In this document: positions 38,949 to 49,937 of the stretch, in pieces
Layout of the letters: each line of letters starts with the position of its first letter
Position numbering within the stretch: the stretch's first letter is position 1
Assembly (NCBI RefSeq): GCF_029525575.1
Contig: NZ_JAPDIA010000008.1
Coordinates: 1,860,001-1,924,000, forward strand
Length of the DNA stretch: 64,000 bases
Source of the DNA: Cohnella rhizosphaerae
GTDB lineage: Bacteria; Bacillota; Bacilli; Paenibacillales; Paenibacillaceae
Reading direction: 5' to 3'
Position numbers and translations under genes: made by a program
The notes under the pieces: model-generated
The model's input: only the letters and a program-made list of their open reading frames with translations
Told to the model about the DNA's origin: nothing
Databases searched by the model: none

Positions 38949-40685
38949 ATGCAGCATCGTATGGCTTTCCATTTCACGTATCAATTGATCTTCTACGCCC
39001 TGCTGATCGTGACCATTTCTTTGGTTGCTTTTATCCTGTTCTTCCAGAACATGTCCAATAAAGAGCTTCGTCGGAATTTTCCGGTTGGCGCCCTGCAGTT
39101 GATCGCGCAAGAAGCCCAATTCAAGGATGGGACCATTGAGATCTCCCCCAAATGGAACAAATTAATCGAACAGAACGGAATGTGGCTGCAGGTAGTCGGT
39201 GCCGGAGGCGAAGTGATTTACGCCGTCAATACAACTTCGTCCCCTGATTTGCCGACTTCCTACGCCACCGCACAATTGCTCGATATTCAAGAGACACGGG
39301 CGTTTGGGACGTATGCCGTACACACCGAACTCAATTTTACTTTCAAAGAACCGCTTCTCTACATGCTGGGCTACCGTAGTTCCGAACTTAACCAGCTCCA
39401 TGCCTGGTTCGATGCCTACGGACAACATGGAACCGTGCGGAGCGATGCAATTCCTGTCTTGGACCGGATTCTGAACGCCAACGGCAGCTATTTGCAAATC
39501 ATCGACGCTGGGAGTCATACCCTGCAAGCCATCGGCGATAAAGCATTCGCGCAGAAAGCCTATCGTCCGCTGGATATCCTGGCCATCGCGCAATCCCCCA
39601 GCAACTACGATACGAAAATTGTCGCCCACAAGGACAATCCGAGCGGTATGACCTGGATTCTCTATACCCCCAATCCCTCTGGCGGTCCGCTAAAGCATCC
39701 GGTGCTGGGGACGACAACCCGTGAACTTGTCTGGTTTGCCGCACTGATCCTGCTCTTGGCTTTGTCCATCTCCGTCTGGCACGGCTACCGTTACGGTCAG
39801 CCGCTTATTCTGTTCGCAGGCTGGTTCGAACGTATGGATCGAGGACAGTACGACCAGGTACTGACCGCCAAGGATTTGCCTAAAGTATTTCGCCGCAGTG
39901 GCAAGCTGCGAATCCGTTACAGGCTCTATAAGGAGGTCATTGAATCCTTCTATCGGATGACTCATCAATTGGCTCAAGCGGAGAAGGAACGGATCAGGCT
40001 GGAGAAGGCGCAAACGGAGTGGATGTCGGGGATCTCCCACGATCTGCGCACGCCTCTGGCCACGATTCAAGGTTATGGGTATATGCTCGAGAGCTTGCCC
40101 ACACAATGGAGCCACGAAGAGATGCGGATCATGGGCGCGACGATCCGCGAGAAGGGGGGATTATATGCTCGAGCTGATCTCCGACTTTTCTTTGATTCAT
40201 CGGCTCAAACAAGGAAAATCGATCATGGAGCCCCGGGAGATGGATTTGGACGAACTCGTGCGTCGCTCCGTACTAAAGTATGTCAACGACGCCACGATGT
40301 CCGAATATCAATTTCGCTACGTTGGGAACGAGCATCCCATCCTGGTAAAGGCAGATGAGACTTGGCTGCAGCGGCTGATGGACAACTTGCTGTCCAACGC
40401 CGTCAAGCATAACCCTCCGGGCGTGGTCATCACCATATCGATCGGCAAAAAAAAACCATATGGCATGCATAAAAGTAATCGATAACGGCAAAGGAATGGA
40501 CGAGGAGACGCTGCATCATCTGTTCAACCGCTACTATCGGGGGGACGAATACGGAAGAATCGACGGAAGGCTCCGGACTCGGGATGAGCATTGCCAAAAC
40601 CATCGTAGAAGCGCACGGCGGCGAAATTCAGGTGCATTCCAAGGTGTGGCAAGGCACGGAAATCGAGATTCTGTTGCCCTGCTGA
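38949..40685 (+). CDS. Sensor histidine kinase (three frameshifts)
   Basis: About 577 residues after repair. Membrane segments at about 10-32 and 265-285 flank a large external domain; then HAMP-like sequence, HisKA with phospho-His in SGISHDLRTPLATIQGYGYM and HATPase_c with VIDNGKGMDEETLHHLFNRY and GSGLGMSIAKTIVEAHGG. Extra bases lie in six G (40154-40159), nine A (40447-40455) and six G (40539-40544). GGAG 8 bases before the ATG at 38949 favours this start; an ATG at 38943 overlaps the regulator stop. Partner of the upstream OmpR regulator. Confidence 0.9.
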
Positions 40686-40736
40686 CAGTAGAGTGGCGCG
40701 CACAGACGCCGGCACAGCTCGCATCTGTTTTCGTTC

Positions 40737-41630
40737 TTATGGCGTGATATTATACGGCCTTAAAAACTTCAATAAATCGTTATTCAGATGCACGATTTCG
40801 TTGTTTGCATTTCCAGCATAATCCGGCAACCTCATATCCCTCACCATTTTAGTCCGCAGCCAAATCATAAAGAAAAAATCCAAAATCAAATCCGGAATTT
40901 TAAGCACAATTTTAAATGTAGCCGGATTAATAGCAACGCCGGCTTTTTGTAATGCCCTTAAATACGATTTTAAAGTGACGGTAATTTTGTGTGCCGTTTT
41001 TCTGGTTTTAACTGTTTTATCGTCAAGATGTAAAACGCTAAGCAAGGCAATGTCCGATACCGAATGTGTGATTAGATACGATTTCATATCCTTATTCATT
41101 GCGCAGGCAAGCTTTGCTGTTTCAAATATTTTTACGAGCTTTTCTACACGTTCTGTCACTAAACCGTTAATTTCTCCGAACGTAGTAGCCATTAGCGCCT
41201 TTGGAGGAATTCGAGCATACAGTATTCCTTCTTTGATCTGTCCGCCAACTCCGGGAAAAGCCGGTAAAAGTCTATCTCCGACGATATCCAGCCACGAAGA
41301 AAATCCAATTGAGTTGCTAATCATGGTAACTATATTTTTGCTTTGATTGTCTTTGAGCGCTAACAACGCCGATTCGGATCGATCATAACGAACGGCAACC
41401 AAAATAAAATCATATACATCGTCATTTTCAAGCGTATCAATGACATTTACTTTTACAGATTTAACCGCACCTTTTTCATGATATTGCAAGCCATTATCTT
41501 TCAATGCTTGATATCGATTGGAACGCGCAAACATCGTAACGTCCAGCCCTGCTTCCATAAATTTCATTGCGTATATGCTCCCTATAACGCCTGCGCCAAA
41601 AATTAAAATTCGATTTTGTTTTACTGACAT
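40737..41630 (-). CDS. Ketopantoate reductase family protein (ApbA/PanE-like)
   Basis: About 297 residues, intact. The N-terminus ILIFGAGVIGSIYAMKFMEAG has the NADP-binding motif GAGVIG, and the overall size fits ApbA/PanE, although the remainder is divergent, so pantothenate synthesis is not assured. GGGGTG precedes the ATG at 41630. The gene is clearly AT-rich beside its GC-rich neighbours, with A- and T-ending codons throughout, suggesting horizontal acquisition. It converges on the kinase gene at 40685. Confidence 0.82.
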   Translation of the reverse strand: MSVKQNRILIFGAGVIGSIYAMKFMEAGLDVTMFARSNRYQALKDNGLQYHEKGAVKSVKVNVIDTLENDDVYDFILVAVRYDRSESALLALKDNQSKNIVTMISNSIGFSSWLDIVGDRLLPAFPGVGGQIKEGILYARIPPKALMATTFGEINGLVTERVEKLVKIFETAKLACAMNKDMKSYLITHSVSDIALLSVLHLDDKTVKTRKTAHKITVTLKSYLRALQKAGVAINPATFKIVLKIPDLILDFFFMIWLRTKMVRDMRLPDYAGNANNEIVHLNNDLLKFLRPYNITP

Positions 41631-41861
41631 CAAATTCACCCCAATTTTAAAAACGTTTTCTTTTTTATTATCAAACAACATGTTGTATGATGTTATGATA
41701 AATCTTCAATATGCCTTTATCAAACATCAGATTTTTATTATTTGTCGGATGATATTTCTCCACGAGGGCTAACATTTATGCTCATCTTGACTACAGTGCA
41801 AAGATTTCTTCGGCACAGGTCATGAGCGACACCTTGCAAATCTCCTAAATCTCCAATATGC

Positions 41862-41903
41862 AAAAAAGCCCCCGAATCGTCTCAAGGACGAATTCAGGGG
41901 CTC
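41862..41903 (-). terminator. Intrinsic terminator of tRNA-Leu
   Basis: Minus-strand stem AGCCCCTGAATTCGTC/GACGATTCGGGGGCT around a short loop, followed by T residues, just after the encoded CCA of the tRNA. Confidence 0.8.
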
Positions 41904-41916
41904 ATTCATGTTAAAG

Positions 41917-42005
<89 letters not shown>

Positions 42006-42047
42006 GTATTCATCTTGTTCAATTGCTCTCGCAAGACGATAAATCAG

Positions 42048-42076
42048 ATTATATAGATTCCTCAGCGAAATGTAAA
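42048..42076 (-). promoter_or_regulatory. Sigma-A promoter of tRNA-Leu
   Basis: On the minus strand TTTACA (42071-42076), a 17-base spacer and TATAAT (42048-42053) lie about 40 bases before the mature tRNA. Confidence 0.85.
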
Positions 42077-42181
42077 GCTTTTTTTTTCGGTAACCATTCC
42101 TCCGGCTGCGTCGTCTTATACGGGTAACCCAAATCAACGGCGTGGCAAGCTTAAGCGGCCGGCTGCAAGAGGAGATGCACC

Positions 42182-43333
42182 ATGCGATTAAAAACGCGAT
42201 TTGCCGCTTTGTCGATCGTTCTGGTCATGGCGACCGCCGCGTTCAGCGTAAGCTTCGTGCTAGCTTACCATAGCCGGTTCCCTGTTTTGCAGCGCCTCTT
42301 TTACAGCGCTTCTGCAGGCGGCGGCGCGGACGGGCCGGCGGGCGCCCCCGCCCCGTCTTTATCCGGCCTTAAGACGGGCGCGGACGAGCCGAACGGGCAC
42401 TACTATCGCGATCGCGTGCTCGTGCTTATGTACCATGACGTCACCGCGAAGCCTACGGACGTCCGTTCGCTGTCCGCGGCGAACTTCGAACGCCAGCTTC
42501 GGCTGATGAAGGACAACAATTTCCACTGGATCTCCATGCGCCAATACCGGGACTTCATCCTTCACGGCCGGCACGTGCCTGAAAACGCGGTTCTGCTGAC
42601 GTTCGACGACGGCTACGAATCCTTCTATAAGTATGCCTATCCGCTGCTCGAGAAATATCGAGCGCCGGCCGCCAGCTTCCTGATCGTAGACACGATCGGC
42701 AATTCGCGGATGCCCGGCGTGGAGAAGCTCAATTGGGACCAGGTCAAAGAAATGCACGGCAAGGGCATCGACTTCTTCAACCATACGTACGATTCTCATT
42801 ATTATGGTCCGACGGACGCGCACGGCAAGCATCCGGAGCCTGCGCTCTCAAGCCGGCTGTATCTGAAAGACAAGGGACGCAGGGAGACGGAAAAGGAATA
42901 CGAAGCCCGCGTGGACGCAGATCTGCGGCAGGCCAATGCCGTGCTGAAAAGGGAGCTCGGCGAAGACAATCACGTGCTCGCCTTTCCTTACGGCGCCTTC
43001 TCGGAGCCGCTGCTGCGGATCTGCAAACGCAACGGCATCGACGTGACGCTGACCGTCAAGAGCGGCTTGAACAAGCCGGGACAGACGAACGGCTTCCGGT
43101 TAAACGCGGGCGGCATGAGCAACAACCCCGAGCTGCAGCTCGCGCTCATGAAGCAGGCGAAGCAGCGGCTCGGCCATGCGCACTTCGACCGCGCGCCGGC
43201 GTACAAGCGCGTCGCCATCGGATCCTTGGCCGCAGCAGCCGCCTCCTTCGCGGCGTGGCTTTACGTCGGCATCGCGCTGCTCCGGCATCGCGAAACGACG
43301 TCCTCCCCTCCTCGCCAACCCGCTTCGCCCTGA
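42182..43333 (+). CDS. Membrane-anchored polysaccharide deacetylase (NodB domain)
   Basis: A 383-residue protein with an N-terminal signal anchor (residues 8-29), NodB domain at about 78-330 and a C-terminal membrane segment (LAAAAASFAAWLYVGIALL). The active site motif TFDDGYES (Asp142/Asp143) and NHTYDSHYY (His201, His206) match PgaB/IcaB-type N-deacetylases. It is predicted to remove acetyl groups from an exo- or wall polysaccharide at the outer membrane face. GAGGAG precedes the ATG by about 7 bases. The frame is intact. It is upstream of, and close to, the germination operon. Confidence 0.9.
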   Translation: MRLKTRFAALSIVLVMATAAFSVSFVLAYHSRFPVLQRLFYSASAGGGADGPAGAPAPSLSGLKTGADEPNGHYYRDRVLVLMYHDVTAKPTDVRSLSAANFERQLRLMKDNNFHWISMRQYRDFILHGRHVPENAVLLTFDDGYESFYKYAYPLLEKYRAPAASFLIVDTIGNSRMPGVEKLNWDQVKEMHGKGIDFFNHTYDSHYYGPTDAHGKHPEPALSSRLYLKDKGRRETEKEYEARVDADLRQANAVLKRELGEDNHVLAFPYGAFSEPLLRICKRNGIDVTLTVKSGLNKPGQTNGFRLNAGGMSNNPELQLALMKQAKQRLGHAHFDRAPAYKRVAIGSLAAAAASFAAWLYVGIALLRHRETTSSPPRQPASP

Positions 43334-43437
43334 TCGACTCGGCGCGCCCCTCGCCATTTTCGCCCTTTATGGTCCGCGAACGTTTACCGGCCTTCGCTGG
43401 GGGGGATAATGGAAAATTATCGCGAGGGGCGTGACTC

Positions 43438-44767
43438 ATGAAACTGCTTGCCTTCCTGAAGTCGAGACAAGCCACAGATTCGGATCTGTTTGTGCACCAC
43501 CTCTTCCTGGCCGAGGAACCGGTTCTATTGGCCGGTTACACCTCTCTCATCGATCTGCCGCAGACGATCGTTATGCTCAGGCAGCTTGCCCTGAATGCCG
43601 CCGACGCCGGCAAACCGTTGTTCGCTCCCGACAGCGGCGTCGGAACGCCATTGTCCGAACCAAGCGAGCAAGAAATACTCGAAGCGCTCTCCGCGGGAGA
43701 CGCGCTCCTTTGTTCCGATTCGGGCGATCGATGCAGCAGGCTTCTTTCCGTAAGTCGGGCACTAACCCGCGCTTTGGAAGCGCCGACCACGGAAAACGTG
43801 CTTCGAGGCGCGATCAGCGCATTTAACGAAGACCTCGATACGAATATCGGACTCGTCAAAAAAGCATCTGTCTTCGGATATGCTGCGCGTACGATCGTAC
43901 TCGCTCGGCCAGCGCCAACGCAGAAAGACCGTCCTTTTATACGCGGAAGGGAAAATTCACGCGCAGCTCCTGCAATCGATCATGGAAAAAATCGAGAAGC
44001 TTCCCGACACGGATATCCCCGATCTGCAAGCGTTGTCCGTTCTTTTGGGCTTTTCAAAATGGGCGCTGATCACCCGATTCAACACGTCCGAGCTGCCGCA
44101 GGAAGCCGCCTTCGCGCTGGAACAGGGCAAAGCGGTCATCCTCCTGGACCGGTTTCCGTTCGCCCTCGTGCTGCCAAGTTTGCTGTCCGATTTGTTCGTC
44201 TCGCAAAACGATCGCAATTTCCCTGTGATATTTATGTTTACATTTCGAATTTTGCGCGTGATCGGCGTATTGGTCAACGTGCTGCTGCCTGGCTTGTACG
44301 TCGCGCTGGTATCGGTGAATCCCGAGGTACTGCGGATCGAGATCGCGCTGTCGATCGCCGGCAGCCGCGAAGGCGTGCCGTATCCGGCCCTGGTCGAGAC
44401 GCTGCTGCTGCTGTTGATCCTTGAATTGACGCTCGAATCCGCGATTCGAATGCCCACGACGATCGGACCGACCGTCACGATGGTCGGCGGCATCATTCTC
44501 GGACAAGCGGTCGTCCAGGCGAAGCTCGTCAGCAACGTGCTCATCATTATTTTGGCCGCTTCGACGATCGCGAACTTTACGGTCATCGGATTTCAGAACG
44601 CAACCGCGCTTCGCCTCTGCAAATATTTACTGCTCGTACTGTCGGCGATGTTCGGGGTGCTCGGATTATTTTTAGGCATCGTCGTCATTTGCGCTTATTT
44701 CGGGCACGTCAGCACGTTCGGCGTTCCTTACTTATCGCGCTGGAAGGCGGGGCGCAAATATGGATAA
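43438..44767 (+). CDS. Spore germination protein GerA/GerKA family (frameshifted)
   Basis: A subunit of a nutrient germinant receptor in the spore inner membrane, about 442 residues after repair. A soluble N-terminal domain is followed by membrane segments from about residue 250, including the conserved FRILRVIGVLVNVLLPGLYV and AIRMPTTIGPTVTMVGGII. Six A (43858-43863) carry one extra base; repair gives GLVKKHLSSDMLRVRSYS. The stop overlaps the B subunit gene by 8 bases, as in gerA-type operons. It should be expressed in the forespore under sigma G, but I did not find a convincing promoter. Confidence 0.92.
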
Positions 44768-45845
44768 AAGCCGGCAAACGATCGTGATGTTTTGGATCAC
44801 CCACATCGGCCTGATCTTTTTTCTGTACCCGGCCGACATCATCGACAGCCTTTCCGTCGGTCACTGGTGCGCCGTGCTGTTGGGTTTTTCCATTCACATC
44901 GCACTTGTGGCCGTGTATACGAAAGGGTTAAGCTACTGCGCGCCGCAAAATGTGATCGACCTCTTTCAAAGCGTCGGCCGCGTCTTCGCCTTTGCGATGC
45001 TGCTTCCGCTGACGCTTTACTTGTTCCTGCTCATGATCATCACCGTTCGCGCCTACGCCGAGATCGTAACCGTCGTCTTTTTGGGCAATACCCCGCTCTG
45101 GACGATCATGCTGCTTTTTCTCGCGGTAAGCGCCTTTATTTGCCTGTTGGGCATTGAATCTCTTTTCAGAACGGGCATGCTGGTCATGCTTTTGTTTTTC
45201 CCGTTTCTCATTCTGGTCGTCGTCCTGTCCTTTCAAAACGCGGACTGGCATTACATGCTTCCGTTGATGGATCGCGATACCGCTACGTTTGCGTATGTGC
45301 TTCGCCGTCCGTTTTTGAAAAGCATGTTCGCGTTCATCGGCGGCTTTTTGTTTTTGGGTTTTATCCCGTCCCGCATCTCCTTCCAAGGCCGCAAAATCGT
45401 CTTGTCCAGCCTGGGATTGATCCCGTTTTTTCTCGTTTCGGTATATGTGCCGCTGCTGACCTTCGGCGAAAACACGGCGTCCAAGTTTCCTTTCCCCTAT
45501 ATTGCGGCGGTGGATACGGTCGATGTCAGCTGGCTCATGTTCGACCGCGTCACGATGTTTTTCATGATCAGCATGCTGTGCTTCGTCATCTTGTTTTTGT
45601 CGCTCGCGATGTGGATGGCCTTGCTTCTGCTCAAACGCGGCATTCCCGCTTTGAACGATCCGTCGGCAAGCTTGCTGTTGATCGCGATCGTCTATAGCGT
45701 CTGCTTGCTCGTGCCGAACTGGAGCGCCGTCGAGCGATTGATGTGGTGGAACACGTTCCCGCGCTATTACGCGGCGTTCGTCATTCCCCTGGTCGTCTAT
45801 GCGCTCGGCATGCGGCACCGTCGAAAGGAGCCCGTCCGGGCATGA
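44760..45845 (+). CDS. Spore germination protein GerB/GerKB family (APC-type transporter)
   Basis: Intact, 361 residues with about ten membrane segments, the GerAB/ArcD/ProY amino-acid-permease fold that binds the germinant. It overlaps both neighbouring genes (8 bases with gerA-type, 4 bases with gerC-type), so the three are translated as one unit. A run of six T (44817-44822) is in frame here and undisturbed. Confidence 0.93.
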   Translation: MDKSRQTIVMFWITHIGLIFFLYPADIIDSLSVGHWCAVLLGFSIHIALVAVYTKGLSYCAPQNVIDLFQSVGRVFAFAMLLPLTLYLFLLMIITVRAYAEIVTVVFLGNTPLWTIMLLFLAVSAFICLLGIESLFRTGMLVMLLFFPFLILVVVLSFQNADWHYMLPLMDRDTATFAYVLRRPFLKSMFAFIGGFLFLGFIPSRISFQGRKIVLSSLGLIPFFLVSVYVPLLTFGENTASKFPFPYIAAVDTVDVSWLMFDRVTMFFMISMLCFVILFLSLAMWMALLLLKRGIPALNDPSASLLLIAIVYSVCLLVPNWSAVERLMWWNTFPRYYAAFVIPLVVYALGMRHRRKEPVRA

Positions 45846-46919
45846 TAAGAAGCTTGCGCAATCCGATCTTCCTCGCCGTCCTGCTCGCCGGTACGATGAC
45901 GCTTAGCGGATGCTGGGATATCAAGGATATCAATCACCGGTCGTTGCCGGTCGTCATGGGGGTTAAACGGGCCGGGGGGGACTTATAAGGTGCTGCTGGT
46001 CGTTCCGAATCCCAATCCCGGACAGACGAACGTCAATATCATCACCCAATCGGGAATCACGATCAACGAAATTTTGGACAAGATCGACAGAAACATGGAA
46101 AAAAAAGTTGACTTGCTCCATTTGAAGGTCATCATCTTCGAACGGTCCGTCGCCGAGAAAGGTTTGAGCCAAAGCATCGAGAGCTTCATGCGAGCGAGGG
46201 ACATCTCCGACAAGACGTTCGCCGCGATCAGCGACGGCCCGCTGGAACCGCTGTTCGACAAGCTGCAGTCGGCCTCCGAGAGCAGCGGCACGGAAACTTA
46301 CGATTATTTCGAAAAAAACGCGGGCTGGTCGCCTGAAGTCGTGCAAACCCGGATCTGGGAAGTATTCAGAAGCATGAACTCGTTTACGCGGGACGACGTG
46401 ATCCCGATCGTCAAGCCCGGCCTTTCGACGACCATCGAGAGCGCCGGCTCTGCTGTGATCAGAAACGGCAAAATGGTCGGCGTCATCGATTCGGAAGAGT
46501 CGCTGCTCTACAATCTGTTCAAAGGCGCGGGAACGCAAGGCAAGATCGAGGTGATGGATCACGCGACGGTTAAAATCGTAGCGGATCGGCTGAACCGAAG
46601 CAGCGCGATGCAGAAAGGCCGAGCGATCATGAAAGGCAAGCTGCGTTTGAAGGTGACCGTGCTCGAGACCGTCGGCTCCCCCACCGAGGCGCAAATCAAG
46701 TCGGAAATCGATGAGCAGCTATCGGCGCATTTTGAAGCGATGCTCGAGGCCGCCCAAGCCAAAGAGGCCGACATTTTGGGCCTGGGGCAGTATTTTCGCG
46801 ACAAGCTCTCCAGGGACGACTTGCGGCAATGGAGAACGAAATATTACCCCTTCATGAAATTCGAGTTCAAGGTCCATGTCATTATCCAGGACGAAGGACT
46901 GTTGAAGACGAATAACTGA
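45842..46919 (+). CDS. Spore germination lipoprotein GerC/GerKC family (frameshifted)
   Basis: C subunit of the germinant receptor, about 358 residues after repair. Lipobox LSGC (Cys24) followed by WDIKDINHRSLPVVMGV, the family N-terminus, and the C-terminal GerC domain ending WRTKYYPFMKFEFKV. Seven G (45974-45980) carry one extra base; repair gives RAGGTYKVLLVVPNP. A run of eight A at 46098-46105 is intact. Confidence 0.93.
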
Positions 46920-46937
46920 AGACGACGGCGCGCCCGG

Positions 46938-48069
46938 TCAGACGGTTAACGTCCCGGACGCGACTTTGTTTTTCCCGGTCCGCTTCGCTTCATACAGCAG
47001 CGCATCCGCGTCCTCGAACAGCTTTTCCTTGGAAAACGCGTTCGAATAGCTCTTAAGCCCGACGCTCACGGTCACGGCTCTGCCGTCCAATTCGGGATGA
47101 GGCGACTTGGCCAGCTCCGCCCGGATGCCGTCGACCAGCGCATAGGCTTCTTCGAACGATTGCTCGAACAGCAGCAAGGCGAATTCCTCGCCGCCGTATC
47201 GGGAAGCGATGTCGGCGGGGGGATATCCGATCCTTGATGACGCGCGCGACGGTCGCCAATATCGTGTCGCCCACGCGGTGGCCGAACGTATCGTTGACCG
47301 ACTTGAAGTTGTCGATGTCGATCAAGGCGAGATGAAAGGGCGCGCCCCGGTCCGCGAATTCGATCGCCTTGTCGTAAAATTCGTGGAAGGACATATGGTT
47401 GTACAAATTCGTCAACGCATCCGTTTTGGAGCGCTGGGACATGACCGTTTTTTCGACCAGCAGCTGCTGCTGGGCGAGCATCGCCGCTTCGAGATCGAAC
47501 GCGAGGTCGCGCCCGCTGACGATGATAAAGCTGGCGGCGACGGTGCTGAGCGCGAAAAACAGCACGATCGCAAGCAGATCGAAATCGCTCATGTACGAGC
47601 GAAACCAGAAATCCCACCGGTACAGGACGCAAAAGCCGACGATTTGCAGCGCCGCGGTAAACCACGTCAAGCTCAGCCGAAAGAAGAGCGTAGAGGCAAA
47701 AATCGGCAGCAGCATGACCGCCGCGATAATCCGAACGTCCATGTTTAAATGAACGATGATCATCGAGATCATCGTGCCGGCCGCGAAAATGGAAAAAAAC
47801 GAGAAGCGTTCGGCTTTGACGAGTATCGCATGGGCAGCGGCGGTAATGCCGCACATGAGCAAAGTGGGATAGAGCAATATGCGCAAATAAAAATCATGCG
47901 CGGCGGCCTCGTAAGGGAGGAAATGAAACGCGAAAAGCTGGGCCAGGAAATGTGCGCCGATGACCGACCAGTAGGTCCAGACGAATCCGCGCGCGTACTT
48001 GTACTGGCGCCGCCTTTCGATGGCCGCGAATGAGGGGTCTGAAAAAAAACGATTGAGCTTGCTTTTCAT
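46938..48069 (-). CDS. Membrane diguanylate cyclase (GGDEF; frameshifted)
   Basis: About 376 residues after repair. Six N-terminal membrane segments (about 30-200) precede a GGDEF domain: DALTNLYNHMSFHEFYDKAI, LIDIDNFKSVNDTFGHRVGD and, after repair, ASRYGGEEFALLLF. The GGEEF catalytic motif and metal-binding Asp are kept, so it should make cyclic di-GMP. No RxxD inhibitory site is seen. Six G (47217-47222) carry one extra base. It converges on the germination operon. Confidence 0.9.
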
Positions 48070-48168
48070 TTTACACCACGCTTACCGGGTCTAGTTGCCA
48101 TACAACGAACATTACATAGTTCGACATTTTTCCCGCGCCCCCCTTCCGACGGATTCAAATATTTATGT

Positions 48169-48203
48169 AAAAAAAACCTGACGACGCAAGAGGCGCGGTC
48201 AGG
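48169..48203 (-). terminator. Intrinsic terminator of YkoP-like gene
   Basis: Minus-strand stem CCTGAC/GTCAGG followed by eight T. Confidence 0.75.
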
Positions 48204-48254
48204 CTGCGGAAGCAGAGGTTCATGGAACATTACGGACGTGGTCGGATCGCTCGT

Positions 48255-48894
48255 TCACGAAGCGGCGGGCTTGAATCCCCCCCATCGAACGCTTGAGCGA
48301 TTGCCGCGAATGAATGAGCTGCATCGGAACCAGCTTGGCTTTGCTTCCTTGCGTTCGGAGCCGGCCCGCAGGATGAAGGAACCTGAGCAGCGTCTGCAAA
48401 TAGACGGCGGTCCACCGCTCCAGCGAACGCGAGGGCAGCGGCCTGCACTCGAATCCCAGTCCGTGCACGAGTCCGCGATGAAGCAGCGTCGTGCCGAGCA
48501 GGCCCTTCACCTCTGCCAGTCTCGGGTCTCCCTCCATCGCTTCGGCGATTCTTCTTAACGATGCGCGAGCCAGACGGGCGGTCTTCAGCGCGGCCCGGTC
48601 CGCGCCTACCGTGCCGGACATCTCCAGCATCCGACGGTTGTCCAGGTGCAGTTCGCCGACCCGGTCGCCGGCTTCGATCCGCGTGCCGTCCGCGCAGACG
48701 ATCGCTTCCCCGGCATGCCGCTTGATCAGCAGCTTGCATATCCCGTAGTCCAGCTTGCCCTCGCTGCGCCACTCCATGCCTACCCAGACGACCTTTTCCC
48801 AAATCAGCCATGCCTTCTGCCGAACCGTAAACCGCGCGCCCGCTTCAGCCTCGCCGACGGGGGCGGCCGCCCGGAGCCGCGAACTGCCTATCAT
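48255..48894 (-). CDS. YkoP-like protein
   Basis: About 212 residues if one base is removed from a run of seven C (48277-48283), giving the end SMGGFKPAAS; as given, the frame runs to 48220 (224 residues). The middle holds AGDRVGELHLDNRRMLEM, a pattern I associate with YkoP-like domains that occur with Bacillales polysaccharide deacetylases; that assignment is from memory and moderate. GGAGG precedes the ATG by 7 bases. No membrane segments. Confidence 0.6.
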
Positions 48895-48988
48895 CCCGAT
48901 TCCTCCCTTTGCCTTGGCTCTGTCTCTATCATTGTAGCCGCGGCAAGGAGGCTCTCCCATCGTCTCGCGTCGTGAACGGTTGCCCTGC

Positions 48989-49801
48989 TCAGGTCGTGAT
49001 CTGACCTGGACCGCGGTCGGAATCGCGCGCATCGCGATAGCGCTTGGGCGTGACGCGGACGTATTTTTTGAATTGGCGCATAAAGTGCGTATCGTTGTCG
49101 TAGCCGCACAGACCCGATACCTCGGAGACGGACAGCCTGCTGTTTTTCAACAAATATTTGGCGTATTCGAGCCGGGCCGCGATCATGTCCGTCATGACGG
49201 GCACGCCGAAAAACTGCTTGTACGAGTGCTGAAAATACGATTTGCTCAAATTGACCCGGGCAGCCAGCGCCTCGACGGTCGTCCGCTCGTGCGGCGCGTT
49301 ATAAAGCGAGCTCCGCAGGTCCACGAAAGCGCCGTAATAGCCGCTGACCTTGTCCGGAAGCGGCGCAGCCTGCGTCGCGTTCGCCAGCTTCATCAGGAAT
49401 CCGCGAAGCTCCAGATCCAGAATCCGGCCTGCCAATCGGCCCCCGTTGCTCTGAACGCGCCGCAGCTCGATGACGCCCCGCGAGATCTGCAGCGCGTCGA
49501 CGGCCTTGACCGGCTCGTCCAACGGATAGCCGAGCTCGTCCAGCAGCGCGCCCATCTCTTCGCCGACGCAGTGGAACCAATCGTTCGCGAACGGACGCTC
49601 AAGCTCCCGGTACAGATGCGGCGTATCCGGCCCGAAGATGATATGGGCGCCCGGTTCGACGACCGCCGAACGGCCGCGGACGATGACCTCGGAACGGCTC
49701 TTGAAAAAAACGAAGGCGTAGTTCCCCGCGCCTCTCGGCCTGTCGATCGTGATCCCGTCCGGATGAACATGATGATAGCCGCAGCTTACCAGTTCCAGCA
49801 A
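48989..49801 (-). CDS. AraC family regulator
   Basis: About 270 residues, intact. An N-terminal cupin (FVFFKSRSEVIVRGRSAVV) precedes helix-turn-helices LAARVNLSKSYFQHSYKQFF and VSGLCGYDNDTHFMRQFKKY, ending TPKRYRDAR. The TTG at 49801 has GGGAGG 8 bases upstream; the open frame extends 23 codons further without a site. It is divergent from the GH51 gene, whose promoter region contains TATAAT (49876-49881) and the palindrome GGTTCGAACC (49854-49863), a possible binding site. Confidence 0.88.
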   Translation of the reverse strand: MLELVSCGYHHVHPDGITIDRPRGAGNYAFVFFKSRSEVIVRGRSAVVEPGAHIIFGPDTPHLYRELERPFANDWFHCVGEEMGALLDELGYPLDEPVKAVDALQISRGVIELRRVQSNGGRLAGRILDLELRGFLMKLANATQAAPLPDKVSGYYGAFVDLRSSLYNAPHERTTVEALAARVNLSKSYFQHSYKQFFGVPVMTDMIAARLEYAKYLLKNSRLSVSEVSGLCGYDNDTHFMRQFKKYVRVTPKRYRDARDSDRGPGQITT

Positions 49802-49937
49802 AGCGATCCCTCCCGGAGCACGATCAGTCAGTTTTTTGAATATTATAATGGATGGTTCGAACCTTCTCAAGCCTCTATAATGAAGCTGAAAACGCGTTCA
49901 TCGCTCATGCAATCGTCATTTTGGAGGGAGAATTCGC

